Source: Chlorophyllum brunneum
Taxonomy: Eukaryota > Basidiomycota > Agaricomycetes > Agaricales > Agaricaceae
DNA: 64,000 bases
Reading direction: 5' to 3'
Assembly: GCA_963576785.1 (NCBI GenBank)
Contig: OY756147.1
Coordinates: 1,860,001 to 1,924,000 of the forward strand
Position 1 is the first letter of the stretch; the number at the start of each line of letters is the position of its first letter. The translations under genes were made by a program, and so were the position numbers. This document shows, in pieces, positions 32,713 through 42,498 of this stretch. The notes under the pieces are model-generated. The model ran no database searches. It was not told the origin of the DNA and worked only from the letters and a program-made list of their open reading frames with translations.

Positions 32713-33591
32713 CTACTTGTCATCTTGTTCTTTGTGTAAGGCATTGACAAGTTGACATTTGGTAGGACCAATCATTGGGACTCCTGATTTGCATCGACAT
32801 CTGATCCAGAAGGGGGCATGGTCCTGTCCTCCTCGGAAGAGGGCTATAGTGCATCCTTGGAATGTAGCAGTATTATTTGTCTCAGCTGCAATAAGGTTGT
32901 GTACTATTTCTTCCCAGTAGTTTTCTTCAAACTGTCCGTCATCTTTAAGTGTGAGGTAAGATGGTGGTGGGTTAAATATCATTGGTTTGGGTGGTGGATC
33001 TATATTGGATAGTTGTATAAGGAGATGGTCTACCTCATCTCGCATATCCAGTTCCATTAGATGGTCTGGGACTGATTTGTCTATTCCTTCTATTCCTTCA
33101 TCCAACCATTCCTGTTCTTTGTCTTTGTGGTAGGATGGTTTGTCGGGTAAGGAAGTGGGGGTGTATGAATCGAGATCCATTAGCCTTCGAGCAAGTCTAT
33201 AGGTGGGATTGTTGCTAGAGTTGGCGAGGTGGTTGAGTCTTTCACCTATCATGATTAAGGCACTTTGGATACATTTCTTTGTGTTAGAATGTACCAATAC
33301 ATTAAGGTCGGTGGCTGCTTTATCCAATAACTCCTTCATGAGTTCATGTTTTCTGGTTGACATGGCAGCTGGGAGGACTCTGATAGTGGTGACGAGTAAT
33401 ATGCAGCTTAGGGCTTTGGCTTGGACTTGGAGGTTGTTAATGGCATGGGCAATGTATGTGAGTCCTTTGGTGGTGGAGGTATAGTGTTTGATCTGGTCTT
33501 CGATGGACTGGGCATTGAGAAGGTTATTGAGTTCTTGTTTGAATTCTGTATTGTTGGCTGGGAAGGGGGTGGGTCTGCATTTGGCATGCAT
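32713..33591 (-). CDS. Gypsy 3 ORF-X, intact third ORF, unknown function (292 aa)
   Basis: The start is ATG 33591-33589 (MHAKCRPTPFPANN), chosen because the sequence is conserved from this Met onward in four gypsy copies. The frame is open to the TAG at 32713. It lies about 110 nt downstream of the chromodomain stop and just before the polypurine tract. The N-terminal half is helical and Leu-rich (LMKELLDKAATDLNVLV). The C-terminal half has a conserved block with PPPSYLTLKD, ENYWEEIVHNL, LFRGGQDHAPFWI and a PMIG motif. There is no signal peptide, membrane segment or known domain. An accessory factor or a diverged nucleic-acid-binding protein is possible; I cannot assign it. Confidence 0.78.
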   Translation of the reverse strand: MHAKCRPTPFPANNTEFKQELNNLLNAQSIEDQIKHYTSTTKGLTYIAHAINNLQVQAKALSCILLVTTIRVLPAAMSTRKHELMKELLDKAATDLNVLVHSNTKKCIQSALIMIGERLNHLANSSNNPTYRLARRLMDLDSYTPTSLPDKPSYHKDKEQEWLDEGIEGIDKSVPDHLMELDMRDEVDHLLIQLSNIDPPPKPMIFNPPPSYLTLKDDGQFEENYWEEIVHNLIAAETNNTATFQGCTIALFRGGQDHAPFWIRCRCKSGVPMIGPTKCQLVNALHKEQDDK

Positions 33592-33699
33592 GGTATGTTG
33601 TGGAGGTAATTGGCAAGATCTAAGGTGCAGTGAATACAATGTGAAGTGTGTCAGGTGTAGTGATCTCTTGTAATATGAGGTTTGTTGTTCATAATTGTT

Positions 33700-35300
33700 G
33701 CTTTTTATCCTCCCTTTTTATAGGTTTTGTCCTCGAAATCTTGTCTAAAAATTCTTGAACTACCTCCTTAGCATTTTCCAATTCTGACTTATCCTCCCAT
33801 GTGTCTTCTTCGGAGGTATAACCTTTCCAGTGTACTAGGAATTGATTTTGTTGTCCCCTCGTGCAGTGTCCTCAGATCTCTTCTACTTCGTATTGTTCTT
33901 CATCATTGATGATCTTGGGCATCAGTGGTGGTGGGGTGTGCTGGCTGTTGAACTCGGGTTTTTGATAGGGGGAGAGGAGTCTGCTGTTGAATACATCATG
34001 TATTGCCCATGTTTCAGGTAATTCCAGTTGGTAACTTGTTTTGCCTATTTTTGTTTTTATCCTGAATGGTCTGTATCATTTATGATCCAGTTTCTTAGTT
34101 GGTCTTGTTGTTCTAATATTACTTGCTTCGAGCCAGACTTGTTCTCCTGGGGTGTATTCGTGTTCTGGTTTGGTGCTGTTGCATTTCTCCATTTGTGTCT
34201 GACTATGTTGTAATATCTTTATTGCCTCCTGTCGCATGTTTTGTAACTCTTGTATTTGTTCCGTGATTGCAGGAGCCTTGATGCTGCTCGTTATATCTCC
34301 TTTCCAAGGGTGTCATCCATAAACTACTTTGAATGGTGAATATCCAGTGGCTGTGTGGATTTTGTCATTATATTGGAATTCTGCTATGGCTAACCATTTT
34401 TTCCAGTCATTCTGCACATGGTTTGTTACACTTCTGAGGTATATTTCAACCTCTTGGTTGATGCACTCTGTTTGACCGTTGGTTTGTGGGTGGTATGCTA
34501 TAGATAAGTTTTGCTGGGTTCCTGTTGCTTGGCATAGTTCTGCCATGAATTTTGATGCGAATTGTGGTCCTCTGTCACTGATAATTCTGCGGGGTACTCT
34601 GTGTGTTCTCCATATGTCATCTTGATAGATATTTCCTAGCTCTTCAGATGTTAAGGTGGTGTTGACTGCACACAATCTGATCATTTTGCTGAACCAATCA
34701 ACTATGACAAGTATTGCATCATATTCTGGCAGTGGTCCTATCATGTCGATTGATATTTCCTCCCAAGGTTCCGCTGGTGTCAGTAGTGGATGGAGATGTG
34801 TTGTTGGTCTTGTTTGGAGTATTTTGTTTCATTGGCATATTTCACATCCTTTGATGTATTGTTTGACATTGCTATGCATCTGAGGCCACCAATAACTCCT
34901 TTTGAGGAGTTCAATCATTTGATGCTGTCCTGGGTGTCCTATGTCTGTTTTGTCATGGTTTTGTCAAAGTATTTCTTGTCATATTTGGTTTTTGGGTATG
35001 ACATATATTCTTCCTTTGAACATCAGTACTCCATCTATTTCCCATGTCTCCTCTGGTCATTTCTCCTTTTCCCTTAACCACTGTGTTTCCCTTTTTGTCT
35101 CCTTTTGTAGTTGGTGTTTCAGATCTTCTTCTCCTGAGATCTCCCAGATTTGTCTGATTACAGTAATTGTGTTGTTATCGAATAGGTGGTCAGGTAGTAA
35201 GATGATGTTGGTGTTATCTTGGGTGGTATCAGTTTTTGTTAATCTTGATAAGGCATTGGCTTTCATGTTGGTTTTTCCAGGTATGTGTTTCAGTGTGTAG
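33700..35300 (-). pseudogene. Gypsy 3 integrase and chromodomain
   Basis: The chromodomain at about 33720-33890 reads VHWKGYTSEEDTWED and LENAKEVVQEFLDK. The integrase core is clear in 34313-34744: ISIDMIGPLPEYDAILVIVD in two blocks, ISDRGPQFASKFM and HPQTNGQTECINQEVE, giving the D-D-E triad. The upstream zinc region has GCEICQ near 34850. Stops, mostly TGA, break the frame near 34312, 34750 and elsewhere. Confidence 0.88.
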
Positions 35301-36076
35301 TGGTATTCCTGTAGCTCCATCTGCCACCTTGCTTGTCGTCCTGTGAGTTGCTGTGGTTTTCAGAAATATTCCAGGTTCTTGTAATTGGTCCATATTTCAA
35401 ATGGTTCATCTGTGTCGAGTAAGTATTGTCTCCAGGTCTTGATTGCTTCTCGAATGGTGAGTAATTCTTTGTCATAGATTTGATAGTTTCATTCTGCAGG
35501 TGTCATCATTCTTGAGTGGAATGCGATCGGATGCCAGTGTTCTTCCTGTTTTTGCAATAGTACTGCTTCTACTCCATATCCTGATGCATCCACTTCTACT
35601 CTGTATTGTCCCTTGTCTTGTGGCATTGCTAGTACTGGTTCACTTGTGACTTTTTCTTTGATTCTTTCGAAGGCTTGCTGTTGTTGTTCTGTCCATTCCC
35701 ATTGTGTGTCCTTTTTCTTCAGCTTGTGTAGCAGGGCTGCTATATTGCTGAAGTCGTGAATGAATTGTTGGTAGAAGTTTGCGAATCCAAGGAATTTCTC
35801 AATGTCTTTTAAGGATTTGGGTATTGGCCATTCTTTCACCACTTTCACCTTCTCCTCCTCCATTTTAATGCTGCCTTGTCCTACCACAAATCCTAATATA
35901 GGTATCTCTTTCATGTCAAATACATATTTTGATCTTTTGAAGTATAGTTGGTGTTTTGCTGCAATGTTGAGAAATCATTTTGTTCTGTCCTCAAGTTCCT
36001 GTTGTGTAGTTCCGGGAATGACAAAGTCATCCATATAGTTGATGACTGCCCCTTCATGTACCATTTCTCGAAAGAC
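35057..36076 (-). pseudogene. Gypsy 3 RT catalytic region and RNase H
   Basis: RT shows INYMDDFVIPGTT near 36030. It is followed by the GFVVGQGSIKM and FLGFANFYQQFI segments in 35489-35914. RNase H follows with VEVDASGYGVEAVLLQ, HPIAFHSRMM and HYTLKHIPGKTN. Several stops are present. The N-terminal part of RT is at 39361 onward, across the LINE insertion. Confidence 0.88.
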
Positions 36077-36529
36077 AGTGCAATTTATAAAGCGGTGCTC
36101 AATCGCAGTCTGCATGTACATACATACAAAGGTAGAATGTACAGAATGTTCAGAGCAAGGAAAGTGAACTACAAGTAAACTAACCCCACAAGACTTGATG
36201 CCATCTAGTATGTATACTAGAGAGATTTTTGGTACCTATGTTGTTTAGCAATGAAGAGAGAAAAGGAATTCGGAAATGAGAGAGAGTGAGAGAGAGAAAC
36301 TGATAGAAGAGAAACTATTGACTCACAAACACAAGGGGAAACAACGAACAGTACTAGCATGTGGAGGGGCATTTACCCAGACACCATGGGAGAGATGGAT
36401 ATTGAATGAAAACTATATTAAAATAGTAGATGAGTGAAGAGGAGGGAGATAGAGAAATGAATTTGAAGTCCATAACCGGGAAAGCATAAGAAAAATTTGA
36501 AAAGAAGAAAGGACTCATGCAGGTGCAGA

Positions 36530-37557
36530 CCCAAACCTCTGATGGACTTGACAATGATGTAACAGGGGTATTGAACCAGCATGGATACAAGGGCAATCAG
36601 GCTCTGGAGGAAAGCTGAAAGCAGCAAAGTTGCGACATAGGAAGTTGACAAACTTCTTGATGGTGTCAACGCCATAGTGGTGATCAAAATGCTGACACTG
36701 ATAGAGGATGTGCGACCTGGTCTGAACCAGTTGATTGTCACAGTGGTAACAAAATAAATCCTTGTTAGGGAAGAACCTGAGATGGTACTTTCCAATTGGG
36801 GCATGACATAGGATAGCACGACAAGCTCTTGCAAAGAGCTGTGGTTGGTATCTGCATTCTCGTATCCAAGGGCCAGATTTGATGTGTGATGGTAGAGCAG
36901 AGGCCCCGTTTGCTCACACTGGGAGGTGGAGGAAGGAGCTACCACTGTATTTCTTGAACCCAAACATGGCCTGCCATGTGTGAATGGTATGCTCGGTGGA
37001 CTTCTTGCATAGGTAGGCAATGGAGTTAGGGACACAGTGATTTTGACCCTGATTGGGCCAGGCAATAGTTTGGATCCAGTTATGTGTGGCTTGTTGGATC
37101 CCATATTTACACTTAGACAGAGTGTAGTAAAAGGAAAGGCAATGTCGGTTGGACTTGTTGAACCAAGTCAGAAGCACCTTCGAAGTGAGGACGGACTGTC
37201 ACTGGCAGGAGTGCGGCAAGCAGTCGAGTAAAAGCCTAGAGGCTGCAAGGGAGTCAGTGAACACATGGATGTACTCAACTCATTCATAATTGACAGTAGC
37301 AAGTACCTTGGTAATTCCCAGGTATTGCACCACTAGTTCAGTGTCAGTAGATGTTGTTCCTCCGAGTCTCTTCATGATAGAGCTTCCTCCGGATAGAGCT
37401 TCCTCTGTCTAAATGTCAAATAGTAGCTACCACTGTGAATTGGCTAGTGAATGGGTTGGGGTTAGAATGGACTGAGCTGTCCATGCTTATGATTATGGAT
37501 TTGAAGTCTGTCATCACATTCGTTGTTACATCATCCCAAAGTGTCTTCGAGAGGTAG
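36530..37557 (-). pseudogene. LINE-F ORF2 C-terminal part: RNase H and zinc finger
   Basis: The segment SDRHCLSFYYTLSKCKYGIQ-like and HTWQAMFGFKKYSGSSFLHL correspond to the post-RNase H region of LINE-A. The RNase H catalytic block lies near 37290-37480. A duplicated tctcttcatgatagagcttcctc patch occurs near 37385-37410. Multiple stops and frameshifts make it inactive. Confidence 0.8.
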
Positions 37558-38680
37558 CTTGACTAAGGGGCCCCTTACAGACTAATGCTCTTACCCCCCA
37601 AAGGTAGCGTTGCGGTATCAACTTAAGCGGGTACACTCGGCTTCTCTCTGAGACCCACCAACAGAGGATTTAGACCTCTCTGGCCAGGCTGCACATTCTC
37701 TGCATGGTCTGCCACAGCCCACCAGTGGTTCCAGAGTCTCACTCCTGGCTGGCTTCCCGTACCCCAGTACCCACTTTGCTATGCCCATAGGGCACGGATC
37801 TACATGTTAATGGTGTCTGGGGTCTGTTTTGCAGGGGCTACTACCAGGGAGGTGATCATGCCTTGCTTACAAAGCAAATCCATGGAATGCCTTGCGGCAC
37901 CCACATGGAATAGTACCCTGGAGTTTGAGTGATCCCTACTAACATCCAGTGCAGCAAGGGGGGGTTGTCTATGGATCCACACCCTTGCAATGCAACTGGA
38001 GGGGGGTAGTCTGTCCTTGCGGTCAGCTTGTTTTTTCCCCAAACCCCCTCTTATTGACTCCTATCCTTTCGGACCCTCTTGGGCTCAGCTAAGTTACCCC
38101 AGCTGGGGAATGGGGTGGAATAAAGCCTCTCCCGTAGTTCCCATGTTAGAGTAGAGGCCTAGTTAGACTAGACTTGTACCATAGCTCAGTCAAATAGACC
38201 GATGCTAGTCCTGCCATTGGGGAACTATGACACCATTTGGGAGCGCACTGGGCCCCTCTACCACTAGAGGAGCCCTCAAAGTGAACAGGCAGAAGACGAC
38301 TGGCATGCCCAGTCTTTGAGCCCCTTTGCCAAGGGGGCACCCCCCGCCATCCTGTATGACCTGGTATCAACTCTTGTCTAGAAAAAGTGACAGGTATACC
38401 CCATCATTAAGGCCCTTTGCTAAGGGACCACTGCCCCTGCTCAAACTAATTCTTGTCCACCATATGACAGATCCCAACCTCTGTTCATGCATCCAAGATT
38501 GAGTGAGTATACAGTGGCCAGTATACCCAGCCTTTAACCTCCTTCACCAAGGGAGTACTATGCATTCCTCTGTGTATAAGACAGTGCCAGGACCTAATGT
38601 CCAACAAGAACAGGCCAGAAGCCCCCTACCAGAGAACCATCCCAATTAGGAAGGTAGTGGTAAGAGGTCAAGAAGGGATG
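37558..38680 (-). repeat. 1.1-kb module copy 3
   Basis: The reverse complement starts CATCCCTTCTTGACCTC and ends CCCCTTAGTCAAG, the same boundaries as copy 2. The hairpin motifs and the tccGAAAgga loop (as tcctttcgga near 38068) are retained. Confidence 0.85.
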
Positions 38681-39360
38681 TTCTTTGAGATAGTTGTTGA
38701 AGAACTCTGTGATTTGGGAAGGAAATCCTTGTTATGTGAGAATATCAGTAAGAAGATCATGATTAAGGGAGGGGAAGAATTGTGCAATGTCAAATGCTAG
38801 CACCAATGTTTTCTTCTTCTTTGTCCAAGCTCTCTGGATAATGTGGGTAAGAAAGAGGCCTGTATCTTCAGTGGACCTTTGTCAGATAGCTCCCAGTTGA
38901 TGAGGTAGAGAACTTTGAATTTCACTGCCTCAAATTGTAGTCATTTGGCCAACATCTTTTCTATTAGTTTGCCGAGCATATTGAGGAGGACAATTGGTCA
39001 AAAAGCCTTTGGGGTGGAGTAGTCAGATTTGTTGGGTTTAGGGATGATTACCGACATTGACTGTTTGAAGTGCGAGGGCCAGTATCCTAGTGATAAGCAT
39101 GTGCAGCTGAGTTTGAGAAATAGATCAGCGCAGGTATCTATGGTGGCAATTTGTGTGAGATGGGACCAGGATATATGGTTGAGGCCAGGGGCAGAAGAAT
39201 TCAAGGTATTCTTAAGTGATTCCATCATCTCAAGGAGAGAGAAATCAACCCAAGTCCTATTCTCCATCCCAATTGGTGGAGGAAGTTCATCCAGGACAGC
39301 CGCATTAACTGGTCTGTCCTGAGCCAAATTGTAGTGATGGTCAAGGGCTGTCCATAGATT
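38681..39360 (-). mobile_element. LINE-G fragment: linker and N-terminal RT, fused to LINE-F
   Basis: The minus strand encodes LLEMMESLKNTLNSSAPG, then SWSHLTQIATIDTC, GYWPSHFKQSMSVIIPKPNK, and part of the RT fingers. It has neither a LINE 5' end nor a poly(A). It begins exactly where LINE-F's 5' terminus ends and stops at the gypsy 3 RT breakpoint. This fits a template jump during LINE-F insertion. Confidence 0.83.
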
Positions 39361-40392
39361 GAAGAACATAACTGTTGGTTTGAATAGTCCATTGTTCATT
39401 ACAAATGCTGCTTTCCATTCGTTGCCTTCTCTTATCCTCACGTTGTTGTATCCCCAGATGATGTCAAGTTTGTTAAAGAATTTTGTGTCCTTGAGTTTGT
39501 CGATAACTTCCTTTATGAGCAGAAGTCTTTGATTATGTATTCATTTAGCTTCTTGTAATCTTGTACCAGTTGTTTGGTTCCATCTTTTTTGGGTATAAAG
39601 AAGCATGGGGTGGCGTAGGGGGATTGTGATGGTCAAATTTGTCCTGAGGCAATATTTTCGTCAAGGAATTTCTGCAGTTCTTGTTTCTCTGTTAATGTCA
39701 TTGGGTAGACCTTGGACTGTAGTATCAGGGGTGCATCTTCTGTCAGGTTTATTTTGTGGTCCCATATCGTGTGTTCTGGTAGTTTGTTGAAGTTCTTCTT
39801 GTTGAATAGGTGCATATATTGCTGTAGGTAAGTCGGTAGGTCTTCTGGGTTTGTTTGATCGGTTTTCTTTTCCTCTATGTGTTCCTTTACTGTATATATC
39901 CTTTCGTTGAACTGTATGTCATTGTGGTGTGTGATGCAATCCTTTGGGCATCTATTGAAGTGTATTATATTGTTCATCCAGTCAATTTCTGGGTTGTGCT
40001 TGACTAGCCAGTCATGTCCAAGATATAGATCTGCACTCTCCAGTTGTGTTACCATTGCTTCAAATTCTTCCATGTGTCTGCTATTGCTTAATATTAGTTG
40101 TGCCGTGTCTGTTATCTCTCCTTTTTGTTCTCGGTTCTGTCAGCATTGATTACGCATATTGGGGTTTCTAGGGGTTTGGTTGTGATTTGTTCTTCTTCTA
40201 CTATTTTTTGTACTATGCATGTGTGGGTACATCCCGAATCTACCAGTGTGGTGATTTGTTTGGGTCCTTTCTTTGTTCTGATTGTTGAGTCGAGGAGAAG
40301 TTCACATGTTGAGTTCCATTTCTGTGGGATTACATATCATCTATTGTGAAGTAAAACAGGGACTCTAGGTTTCTGGGCTCGCAAGTTTGCGC
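39361..40392 (-). pseudogene. Gypsy 3 protease and N-terminal RT
   Basis: The protease catalytic motif LVDSGCTHTCIV lies near 40230. The protease C-terminal signature DLYLGHDWLVKHNPEIDW lies in 39633-40073 and is followed by the start of RT (KVYPMTLTEKQELQKFLDEN). A TGA follows GQI in both this copy and gypsy 4. The fragment GTKQLVQDYKKLN-like is recognisable near 39560. The segment joins the RT palm at 36076 across the LINEs. Confidence 0.85.
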
Positions 40393-41523
40393 CTACTTGG
40401 AGCCTTCAACAAAATCCTCTTTTGTCTCTTCTTTTATCTCCTTGGTGACTTCTCTGATGTGTGCTTTCTTCGGTACTTTACAATTCTTCGAGATGTGTTC
40501 TTGTTTGCCACAATTATAGCACATTATCTTGGTGTATGTGACCTTTGTTTTCTTGTGGCAATATTTGGCAATATGTCTGTATAGGTTGCAGTTAAAACAC
40601 CTTGGTTTACCGTTCTGATTGGTATCTGCCCTTTGTCTGCCAACCTCCATTGGTTGTCCTCCACCTCCATATGTGACTCCTGTGTTTGTTCTGACATCTC
40701 CTCAGATAATGTCTGTCGTTTTGTATCCTTGTCCTACTGCAAGGATCGTGTTTCTCCATTTGCTGTATGTGTCTGGGATTGAGGCTGCCGGATAGCCTAC
40801 AATGGTTCGAATAATATCTGCTCTGGTGTGTCGTTTGAGGAGGAATATGGCATGTGCATTGTCTGTTCCTGCTTGTGTCTTCAATGCTTCAAACTCTATT
40901 AAGAAGTCCGTGGTGTTCCTCTTTCCCTGTTTGAACAACTCTATTTCTCCTTCTGCTATTGCTTTCCTATTCCCCAAGGAGAAGGTGGCTACCATTTCCT
41001 TTGTGAAATCATTGAATGCTGGTGTTTTCTTGTCTTGAATTGTTTGTAACTTGGCATTGGCATAGGGTCCTGCTAGTCCTCCTTTCATTCGTGCTAGTAC
41101 TCCAATTATCTTCTGTTCGTTATCATCAATCTTGTTAAAGAGTGTCCATAAGGACATCACTCTCCACCAATCATCAAACTTGGTTCTATCTCCATTGAAG
41201 TATCCTGGCTCTGGTACTAGGTTCTTTGGGAAATTGATTTCATTAGCCATTTCTGATTCTGTCTCTGGTTCACTGTGTTTATTCTCGTGGGTTTTGATGA
41301 CTTCTATGTTGGATGTGGCTTCAGCAATTTCTGTATTGAATAGGGTCTCAAAAAGAGCTGTGTCTTTGTCTACACTGTGGTCAGATTTCTGCTGTTTAAG
41401 GCCTTCAGGGATATCTGGTTCTGTTCATTGTTTGGATCCGGTGGTTACAGGTGATCCCTGGATGTCTGTTGGTCTCAGAGCTCTTGGTCTTCTCGGTGTT
41501 CTCAATGAGCTACTGCTGCTCAT
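40393..41523 (-). pseudogene. Gypsy 3 gag with two zinc knuckles
   Basis: The start is ATG 41523 (MSSSSSLRTPRRPRAL). One TGA occurs near 41427. From MANEINFPKNL (41250) the retrotransposon-gag helices are open to about 40702, with FDDWWRVMSLW and FNDFTKEMVATF. A second stop near 40700 precedes two standard CX2CX4HX4C knuckles, CFNCNLYRHIAKYC and CYNCGKQEHISKNC. This is the capsid and nucleocapsid precursor. Confidence 0.87.
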
Positions 41524-41603
41524 ATACTGTCATCCTGGTCAGAGGCTATTATTCCAAGCCTAGCTACAAATAGTGGCACCTCTCTTACAAGGTGAGTCAA
41601 ATG

Positions 41604-41615
41604 ACACTTTACCAA
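41604..41615 (-). other. Self-primer binding site of gypsy 3
   Basis: The element strand reads TTGGTAAAGTGT one base inside the 5' LTR. It is complementary over 12 nt to ACACTTTACCAA within the LTR (41700-41711), at the predicted transcript start, as in Tf1 self-priming. Confidence 0.75.
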
Positions 41616-41616
41616 A

Positions 41617-41958
41617 TGTTATGACCTTAGTCTAGGACTCAGGTTGCAAGTCTTTGGATAAAGACAAGAAGGTAGAGAGAAGAGAAAGGGATGATACAAT
41701 TGGTAAAGTGTAAGGAATACATCAAGTATTACTACACTTTATATACTAGTAGTAAGTGCTAATAATAAGGAAACGGAGTAAGGGAGTTATAAGGATGAAT
41801 AGAATGAGTCAAGAGAAGTACGGCCTTAAAGGATGAATAGAATGAGTCAAGAGGAGTACGGCCTTAAAGGATGAAGGAAGGGGTGAAACGGATACATAGG
41901 AATGATAAATGTGATGGGTGCATGATAGGAATGTACTGTTTATCTATAGTTCATAACA
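41617..41958 (-). repeat. 5' LTR of gypsy 3 (342 bp)
   Basis: The ends are tgttatga and tcataaca. It is 38 bp longer than the 3' LTR because of a tandem duplication at 41792-41867 (unit begins aggatgaatagaatgagtc). Confidence 0.92.
41737..41745 (-). promoter_or_regulatory. TATA box of the gypsy 3 LTR
   Basis: The element strand reads TATATAAAG. The predicted primer start at 41711 is 34 nt downstream, a normal TATA-to-start distance. Confidence 0.65.
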
Positions 41959-41964
41959 GAAAAA

Positions 41965-42498
41965 AGAAACACTGCTGATTTTATAATCAAATTTGAAGCA
42001 TTGAAAGTACAAGCAGAAACCAATGATGCACATGCCATCTTCCTTCTCAAATGACACACCAGAGCAGACATCATCCAAACCATTGTAGGCTATCCAACAG
42101 CCTCAATTCCAATAATGTACAAGAAATGGAGAACCACAATCTTTGCAGTAGGACAAGGGTACAAAACTACAGACATTACCCATGGAGATGTCAGAACTAC
42201 CACTGGAGTCACATATGGAGGTGGAGGACAACCAATAGAGATTGGAAGACAGAGGGCAGATACCAATCAGAATGGCAAACCAAGATGTTTCAACTGCAAC
42301 CTATACAGGCATATTGCCAAATACTGCCACAAGAAAATGAAGGTCACATACACCAAATTAATGTGCTATAACTATGGTAAACAAGGTCACATTTTGAAGA
42401 ATTGCAAAACACCAAAGAAAGCACACATTAGGGAGATGACCAAGGAAACAAACCAAGAAGAAGAGGCAAAGGAGGATTTTGCTGAAGGCTCCAAGTAG
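41965..42498 (+). pseudogene. Gypsy 4 gag C-terminal part with zinc knuckles
   Basis: The frame reads ADFIIKFEALK and HAIFLLK, a TGA, then ADIIQTIVGYPTASIP and the knuckles CFNCNLYRHIAKYC and CYNYGKQGHILKNC. The second knuckle has lost one Cys (Tyr). It ends with FAEGSK before a TAG. Confidence 0.85.

Larger units (their letters stand above)
32366..36076 (-). mobile_element. Gypsy copy 3, 3' half
   Basis: It contains the 3' LTR, ORF-X, chromodomain, integrase, RNase H and the catalytic part of RT. The composite LINE-F/LINE-G insertion interrupts RT; the element resumes at 39361. This is the only gypsy copy with both LTRs in the window. The outer flanks (acaaa left, gaaaa right) do not match. 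Confidence 0.93.
36077..38680 (-). mobile_element. LINE-F, composite module-LINE element lacking poly(A)
   Basis: In element orientation it runs from the module 5' end (38680) through the module (to 37558), the RNase H part of ORF2 and the 3' untranslated region. It ends at caatttataaag on the strand shown, lacking the last few 3' bases and the poly(A). The module-RNase H junction is identical to LINE-E. It joins gypsy 3 RT on the left and LINE-G on the right. Confidence 0.88.
39361..41958 (-). mobile_element. Gypsy copy 3, 5' half
   Basis: It holds the 5' LTR, self-primer site, gag, protease and N-terminal RT. About 45 bp of RT are missing at the LINE insertion site compared with gypsy 4. 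Confidence 0.92.

Noticed and set aside
32366..41958. Gypsy ORF-X as an envelope gene of an endogenous retrovirus
   Set aside because: No signal peptide, membrane anchor or furin-like site is visible; position alone is not enough.
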